Below, one piece after another: positions 31,750-36,126 of a stretch of 36,126 nt of DNA; positions within the stretch are counted from its first letter, which is position 1, and each line of letters begins with the position of its first letter. The notes beneath the pieces were generated by a model. That model had not been told where the DNA came from and made no database searches. It saw only the letters and a program-made list of their open reading frames with translations. The stretch spans positions 1 to 36,126 of the forward strand of contig CAMWSY010000004.1 in the NCBI GenBank assembly GCA_947176995.1, given 5' to 3'. The position numbers and the translations under genes are program-made. Origin of the DNA: an uncultured Porphyromonadaceae bacterium. GTDB lineage: Bacteria > Bacteroidota > Bacteroidia > Bacteroidales > Muribaculaceae.

Positions 31750-31784
31750 AGGAGGGTGCATGTCATCACGACATGCACCCTCCT
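31750..31784 (-). terminator. Terminator of the SusC-SusD operon
   Basis: A perfect 15-bp stem: 31750-31764 (AGGAGGGTGCATGTC), loop ATCAC, 31770-31784 (GACATGCACCCTCCT). It lies 31 bases past the SusD stop on the minus strand. The U-run is poor (GTGTATTTAATAA). Confidence 0.6.
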
Positions 31785-31815
31785 ACACAAGTATTAAACT
31801 CAAATAAAATATGTT

Positions 31816-33570
31816 TTACCAACCTGGGTTCTGAGTTAGATTCGGGTTGCGCTCTCTTGCGACCTGAGGTATCGGCCACAGGTTGTAACGCTCCTGATAC
31901 TTACGTGCGTAGATGAGTCCACCGAATATGTCATTTTCAGTTTCAAATGCAGTCTCATAGATACCCCAGCGACGGAGGTCGTGGAAGCGGTGTCCTTCAA
32001 TTGCAAGCTCATAGGCGCGCTCGTTGCGGATGCGCTGTGTCATTTCATCCTTGCTGCTGACCTGCATCCATGCATCACCATTGTTGATGGTAGGCATATC
32101 CACACGGCTACGTACCTTGTTAAGCTCTACAATTGCCTTGTCAAGCTGATTAGCCTCATTGTAGGCTTCTGAGAGCATAAGGATTACATCGGCAAGACGG
32201 ATGAAGGGGAACTCATAAGGACAGCTCTGATACTGCTGGAAATGTCCGTCACATGTTCCCTTCGGCACAAATTTGCGGAAGAGGTAGGAAAACCATTTCT
32301 GCTCATTGGGGAAGAATGTGGTGGCAGCATGCAAGGGAATTGATCCTTCGCCGGGGAAGACATATTGCATATCCCAAGGTTTGTCCGTCAATACGCCCAA
32401 AGTGTGTGAGAAGGGTGTGATTGCTGTAATTGCAAGACGCGGATCGCGGTCCTCGTATGCCCGAATCACGTTTTCGGCGTCAGCATCAAGGTAGTCACTT
32501 ATATAGGAATATTCGGGGTCTTTCCCTTCCGGCGTGCTTACGCAGACAAGGTAGAGAGATTTGCGATAGTCGTAGCTCTCATTCCATTTGGGGAAGATGT
32601 CAGTCCATTTGAACTTCGATCCATCTTTATTCTCATACATGTCAATAAGACGAACCGAGGGAACAAGGGGGTTACCTGAGATGTTAGCGTAGGTCTGCTT
32701 ACCGCCAAGGTATGTGTTGAGCTCGTTACCATAGCTGCCGTTGTCATTTTGCGACAGCATAGAGAAGATATATTCCTTGCTCTGGATTCCGGGATACATG
32801 TGGAACATCTTTTCCCAATCCGGGTCAAGCTCATATCCATAGTTCTCTGTCTTGTTATAAACTATGTCCTCAAAGTCGTTTATGGCGTTCTGCCACTCTT
32901 TGTTGTAAAGATAGACTTTGCCACGAAGTGATATTGCGGCACCTTTAGTGGCACGGCCATAGTTACCGGCGTCCCAGCTAACGGGAAGTTTTGCTGCCGC
33001 ATCGGTGAGATCTTCGATGATATGCTGACGAACGACATCCTTGCTTTCACGTGGACGTACGGCATCAAGATAGCTCTCTGCCAGAATGAAATCCTCTGCA
33101 TAATAAGGGACATCTCCCCAGCAGTTGATCAGCTCAAAATAGGCCATCGCACGCAGAAATTTTGCTTCACCAACAACATTATTTTTAACAGTCTCGCTAA
33201 TGTCCATGTTGCTGACATTGCGGATGACATTATTGGTGCGGTGAACAAGCTCATAGAGGTAAGTCCAGTGATTCTGTACCGCTCCATCTGTTACAGAAAA
33301 TGCCGAACTTTCACCACGGGCGGCATTGCCGTAAATGGTGGTAGTTGATGTCACCAGATCGCTGCACTGGTCAAGGGCGAATGTGAATCCCATGCACCAG
33401 TTATATTTCATCTGAGTGTAGCATCCCACGATACCCTGCTTGGCATGCTCTTCTGTCTGCCAGAATGTCTGCTCTACAAGCGACGTAGGGTTGTAGTATT
33501 CAAGTTTCTCACATCCGCTCAGCAAGAGAACTCCTCCGAGAAGAATGCTACTTATTTTTATATTTTTCAT
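31816..33570 (-). CDS. SusD/RagB outer-membrane nutrient-binding lipoprotein
   Basis: 584 residues from the ATG at 33568-33570 (MKNIKISSILLGGVLLLSGC, lipidation cysteine at residue 20); the frame extends upstream but the extra 31 residues show no signal. It contains the SusD-like tetratricopeptide helices (TNNVIRNVSNMDISETVKNN; VVGEAKFLRAMAYFELINCW) and the C-terminal MTQRIRNERAYELAIEGHRF then DLRRWGIYE and LWPIPQVARERNPNLTQNPG, all strong family signatures. It forms the lid of the SusC channel and binds a glycan or peptide at the cell surface. The SusC gene ends 28 bases upstream. The substrate cannot be predicted, because no enzymes of the locus are visible. Confidence 0.96.
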   Translation of the reverse strand: MKNIKISSILLGGVLLLSGCEKLEYYNPTSLVEQTFWQTEEHAKQGIVGCYTQMKYNWCMGFTFALDQCSDLVTSTTTIYGNAARGESSAFSVTDGAVQNHWTYLYELVHRTNNVIRNVSNMDISETVKNNVVGEAKFLRAMAYFELINCWGDVPYYAEDFILAESYLDAVRPRESKDVVRQHIIEDLTDAAAKLPVSWDAGNYGRATKGAAISLRGKVYLYNKEWQNAINDFEDIVYNKTENYGYELDPDWEKMFHMYPGIQSKEYIFSMLSQNDNGSYGNELNTYLGGKQTYANISGNPLVPSVRLIDMYENKDGSKFKWTDIFPKWNESYDYRKSLYLVCVSTPEGKDPEYSYISDYLDADAENVIRAYEDRDPRLAITAITPFSHTLGVLTDKPWDMQYVFPGEGSIPLHAATTFFPNEQKWFSYLFRKFVPKGTCDGHFQQYQSCPYEFPFIRLADVILMLSEAYNEANQLDKAIVELNKVRSRVDMPTINNGDAWMQVSSKDEMTQRIRNERAYELAIEGHRFHDLRRWGIYETAFETENDIFGGLIYARKYQERYNLWPIPQVARERNPNLTQNPGW

Positions 33571-33598
33571 TGCTATATTCTTTTTCACTTTGGGAGAG

Positions 33599-36126
33599 TT
33601 AGAACGACAAGTTAAGACCAAACGAGAACTGACGTACCAAAGGATAACCCACGCCACGTGCAATCTCAGGATCCTGACCGAAGAAATCGGTAATTGTGAA
33701 CAGGTTGTCGATTGAAGTGTAAACTTTCAGATTCTCAACATAGAATTTCTGAGTTATGTTGCGCGGAATGGTATAACCAAACTGCAGGTTCTTGCAGCGG
33801 AAATATGCCGCGTTGCTGAGGAATGCTGTTGAGTTGATCTGGTTCTTTGAGTTAGAATTGTTACGCAGAATAGGATACTTTGCATTGGGATTCTCAGGGG
33901 TCCACTGGTTCTCCACAACATCCTTGATAAGTGTCCATCCGTGTACTGCTACGAAGCGAAGATGCTCATTGGAGTAGAACACATCGTGACTGCCTGTGCC
34001 TTGGAAGAGCATAGAGAGGTCAAAACCTTTCCACTGTGCACCAAGATTAATACCGTAAGTAAATGTCGGCGTTGTACCATGCCCCTTTTCAATACGGTCG
34101 TTGTAGTCGAGTTTGCCGTCACCGTTTGAGTCCTTGTAGAGGAAGTCACCGAGTTCTGGCTTTGCAAAAGTCGAGAAGTACTCCGGGAAACTGGGATCTG
34201 CAAGATGTTTCTGATGTGCAGATTCGGCGAGTTGCTCGACAAGAGCGAGATCCTGATCATTACGCACGATGCGATCCACATCCATGAGATAAAGCTGATC
34301 GATAGGTTTGCCTTCCTCCTTCTTGTACACGCCGCTGATTGAGGTCTGACCACCGTAGTCTTTCAGCTTATTAGTTACATAACCCATGTTGAAACCAACG
34401 GTATAGGTAACATCACCGATGCGATCGGTCCATGTTGCATCGAAGTCCACACCCTTGTTGACTACGCGGCCGGCATTAGTCACAGGTATGCCTGTTGTTC
34501 CATGTTCAAGTGAGGCCGGTACAGATAACAGAATGCCTTTTGTGTCTTTATTGTAGTATTCCAGAGAACCTGACAGGCGGCTGTTGAGCATGCTAAAGTC
34601 TACGCCTACATTAGTTACATAGGTTGATTCCCACGTCAGGTTGTAGTTTGATATGGCGGTCTGAGCAAGTCCGGATGTAAGTGCATTGCCAGTTCCAAGA
34701 ATATAGTTCTGGGCATTGTACACACTCTGCCAGTTGTAGGCTGAAATACCGGAGTTGTTACCCAGTGAACCATAAGAAGCACGGAGCTTAAGATTGTTGA
34801 TCCAGTCGTTATTCTCGTTCATGAATTTTTCCTCCGAAATACGCCAGCCGGCAGATACCGAGGGGAACCAACCCCAACGTTTTTCGGGAGAGAAACGTGA
34901 TGAGCCATCAGTACGAACATTTGCCTCAAGCATATACTTGTTATCCCATGTCAGGTTCAGGCGACCGAAGTAAGAGCGCATTGCCCATTCGGTGTAATAA
35001 CCTGAGATGTTACGCATATTGGGAGCGGAATCCAAAGTCGTCTGGTTGTCATAATCGGGCTGGCCATTCTTGAAAGCGTAGGTGTAGTCGTAGTGCTCAT
35101 ACTCCTGAGATGTACCTAAAAGTACATTTGTTTCCAAGCGATTATTGAACGCTTTGAAGTTATAGTTGGCAGTGAGGTCTGATGTACGGAAATTTGTAAC
35201 CCAGAAATAATGGCGTACCTGACCGGTCACATACCCGGTGGTGATTTTGCTTAATGAAACAGTGTTATCCGGTTCAAGCGAATATCTGTAAAGAGGTTTG
35301 TCCGTGATCTGGAGGTTAGTGTACTCGTAATTGAATTTATAGGTGTATGATCCCTGAAGAGTAAGTCCTTTGACCGGAGTAATGCGGATAAAGAACTTAG
35401 GCATTATGCGCTTTCTCTGTGTGGGGAAATCTGTGCGCCAGAACCACTGACGGCGATATGGGTTATAGTTGGTGACGCCTGCCTCATAAGAACTTTGAAC
35501 ACCACCGTAGGTGCCGGTCTCTTTATCATAGAGGTTCATGCCGGGAGTAGTGTTGAACGGACCGCCACCGCCCCAGATTGCGTCACCGCCCTGAGTGGCA
35601 TTGTCGCTTGACGGACTTACTGTCTCCAGATAACCATAAGTGTTCATTCCTGCGGTGAGCCACTTTGTGATGTCAACCTCGATATTGGAGCGCATCTGAT
35701 AGCGGGTATATTCAGTGCAGTTAAGCATACCGGGATTGTGCACGTATCCTAACGTCATATTGTAGCGGACTGATTTCGAACCACCGCTGACATTGATGTT
35801 GTGGGTCTGAACAAGGGTCGGATCCCGGTAAGCATGATCCTGCCAGTCGGTATTGGGGTATACACGTGGATTCCTGCCTGCATCGTTACGCCACTTATCT
35901 ATTTCTTCTTGAGGGAACTGTATGGCGTTACCATTGTTAAGACGTGCCTGATTCTGATACTCCATGAAGTCAGCATAGTCAGTCACGATATTGAAGCGTT
36001 TTGCGACAGTCTCAACTGACAGGTTGCCGGTATAAGTAAGACGTACCTTGCCCTCCTGTCCTTGCTTTGTTGTGATGAGGATGACACCGTTGGCGGCACG
36101 TGAACCGTAGATCGCCGACGAAGCTG
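33599..36126 (-). CDS. SusC/RagA TonB-dependent transporter, 5' end outside window
   Basis: The open frame runs from the window edge (36126) to the TAA at 33601-33599; the GTG at 35986 is internal. The visible N-terminus contains the end of the plug domain, ASSAIYGSRAANGVILITTK, which is the most conserved SusC motif. The barrel contains LTWDNKYMLEANVRTDGSSR, FPSVSAGWRISEEKFM, LKLRASYGSLGNNSGI and TYVTNVGVDFSMLNSRLSGS, and ends with QFSFGLNLSF, a terminal beta strand with aromatic end for outer-membrane insertion. At least 840 residues are present of the usual 1000-1100. It is the first gene of the SusC-SusD pair visible here. Confidence 0.95.
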   Translation of the reverse strand, partial: ASSAIYGSRAANGVILITTKQGQEGKVRLTYTGNLSVETVAKRFNIVTDYADFMEYQNQARLNNGNAIQFPQEEIDKWRNDAGRNPRVYPNTDWQDHAYRDPTLVQTHNINVSGGSKSVRYNMTLGYVHNPGMLNCTEYTRYQMRSNIEVDITKWLTAGMNTYGYLETVSPSSDNATQGGDAIWGGGGPFNTTPGMNLYDKETGTYGGVQSSYEAGVTNYNPYRRQWFWRTDFPTQRKRIMPKFFIRITPVKGLTLQGSYTYKFNYEYTNLQITDKPLYRYSLEPDNTVSLSKITTGYVTGQVRHYFWVTNFRTSDLTANYNFKAFNNRLETNVLLGTSQEYEHYDYTYAFKNGQPDYDNQTTLDSAPNMRNISGYYTEWAMRSYFGRLNLTWDNKYMLEANVRTDGSSRFSPEKRWGWFPSVSAGWRISEEKFMNENNDWINNLKLRASYGSLGNNSGISAYNWQSVYNAQNYILGTGNALTSGLAQTAISNYNLTWESTYVTNVGVDFSMLNSRLSGSLEYYNKDTKGILLSVPASLEHGTTGIPVTNAGRVVNKGVDFDATWTDRIGDVTYTVGFNMGYVTNKLKDYGGQTSISGVYKKEEGKPIDQLYLMDVDRIVRNDQDLALVEQLAESAHQKHLADPSFPEYFSTFAKPELGDFLYKDSNGDGKLDYNDRIEKGHGTTPTFTYGINLGAQWKGFDLSMLFQGTGSHDVFYSNEHLRFVAVHGWTLIKDVVENQWTPENPNAKYPILRNNSNSKNQINSTAFLSNAAYFRCKNLQFGYTIPRNITQKFYVENLKVYTSIDNLFTITDFFGQDPEIARGVGYPLVRQFSFGLNLSF

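Overview
The window looks like a chromosomal segment of a member of the Bacteroidales, and Muribaculaceae is my best guess at family level (inference from gene content; no 16S gene is present). The evidence is a SusC/SusD pair, a RagB/SusD lipoprotein, a CotH protein with a discoidin-like domain, the PstS-like/TPR gene pair typical of Bacteroidales, an FprA flavodiiron protein, and -7 promoter boxes of the Bacteroidetes type (TAnnTTTG) in front of many genes. Shine-Dalgarno sequences are not obvious.

Layout. 1-1185: 3' part of an OmpA-like plus TPR gene, ended by a strong terminator. 1186-2056: a non-coding string of GC-rich hairpins that includes a 442-bp repeat. 2057-7247 (minus): a six-gene operon of mostly exported proteins of unknown function. 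7248-7660 (minus): a candidate structured leader RNA in front of that operon. 7726-8167: a second, identical copy of the 442-bp repeat, which touches the stop codon of a GH33 sialidase (8167-9525, minus). 9621-12568 (minus): TPR protein, PstS-like lipoprotein and a small membrane protein. 12724-14421 (minus): an AspT/YidE-type transporter. 14596-17349 (plus): lutABC-type lactate oxidation genes. 17409-18060 (plus): a MntA-HepT toxin-antitoxin pair. 18068-18436 (minus): YccF. 18550-21765 (plus): a GH2 beta-galactosidase. 21766-23053: a diverged repeat copy, a second copy of the leader RNA, a small lipoprotein gene, and an inverted diverged repeat copy. 23054-23529 (minus): a YafQ-type toxin-antitoxin pair. 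23577-24737: flavodiiron protein; 24856-25263: DUF4332 protein; 25369-26238: zinc metallopeptidase (all minus). 26393-28090 (plus): a second AspT-like transporter. 28097-30724 (minus): CotH protein and a TonB plug-only protein. 30971-31599 (plus): rplU-rpmA. 31816-36126 (minus): SusD and a 5'-truncated SusC.

The most interesting signal is non-coding. About 360 nt of sequence, from a near-perfect Bacteroidetes promoter to a start codon, occurs twice in opposite orientation (7248-7657 minus, 22067-22480 plus). It stands before two unrelated exported-protein genes and is 57-58 nt from U-run to ATG in both. The copies differ by paired base changes, can form an interleaved (pseudoknot) helix pair near the 3' end, and hold a mutually exclusive 5'-3' pairing. 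This looks like a regulatory leader RNA rather than coding DNA. Both leader-gene units are also bracketed by copies of the hairpin-string repeat, which suggests a cassette. Everything here comes from reading the sequence; no database search was run.
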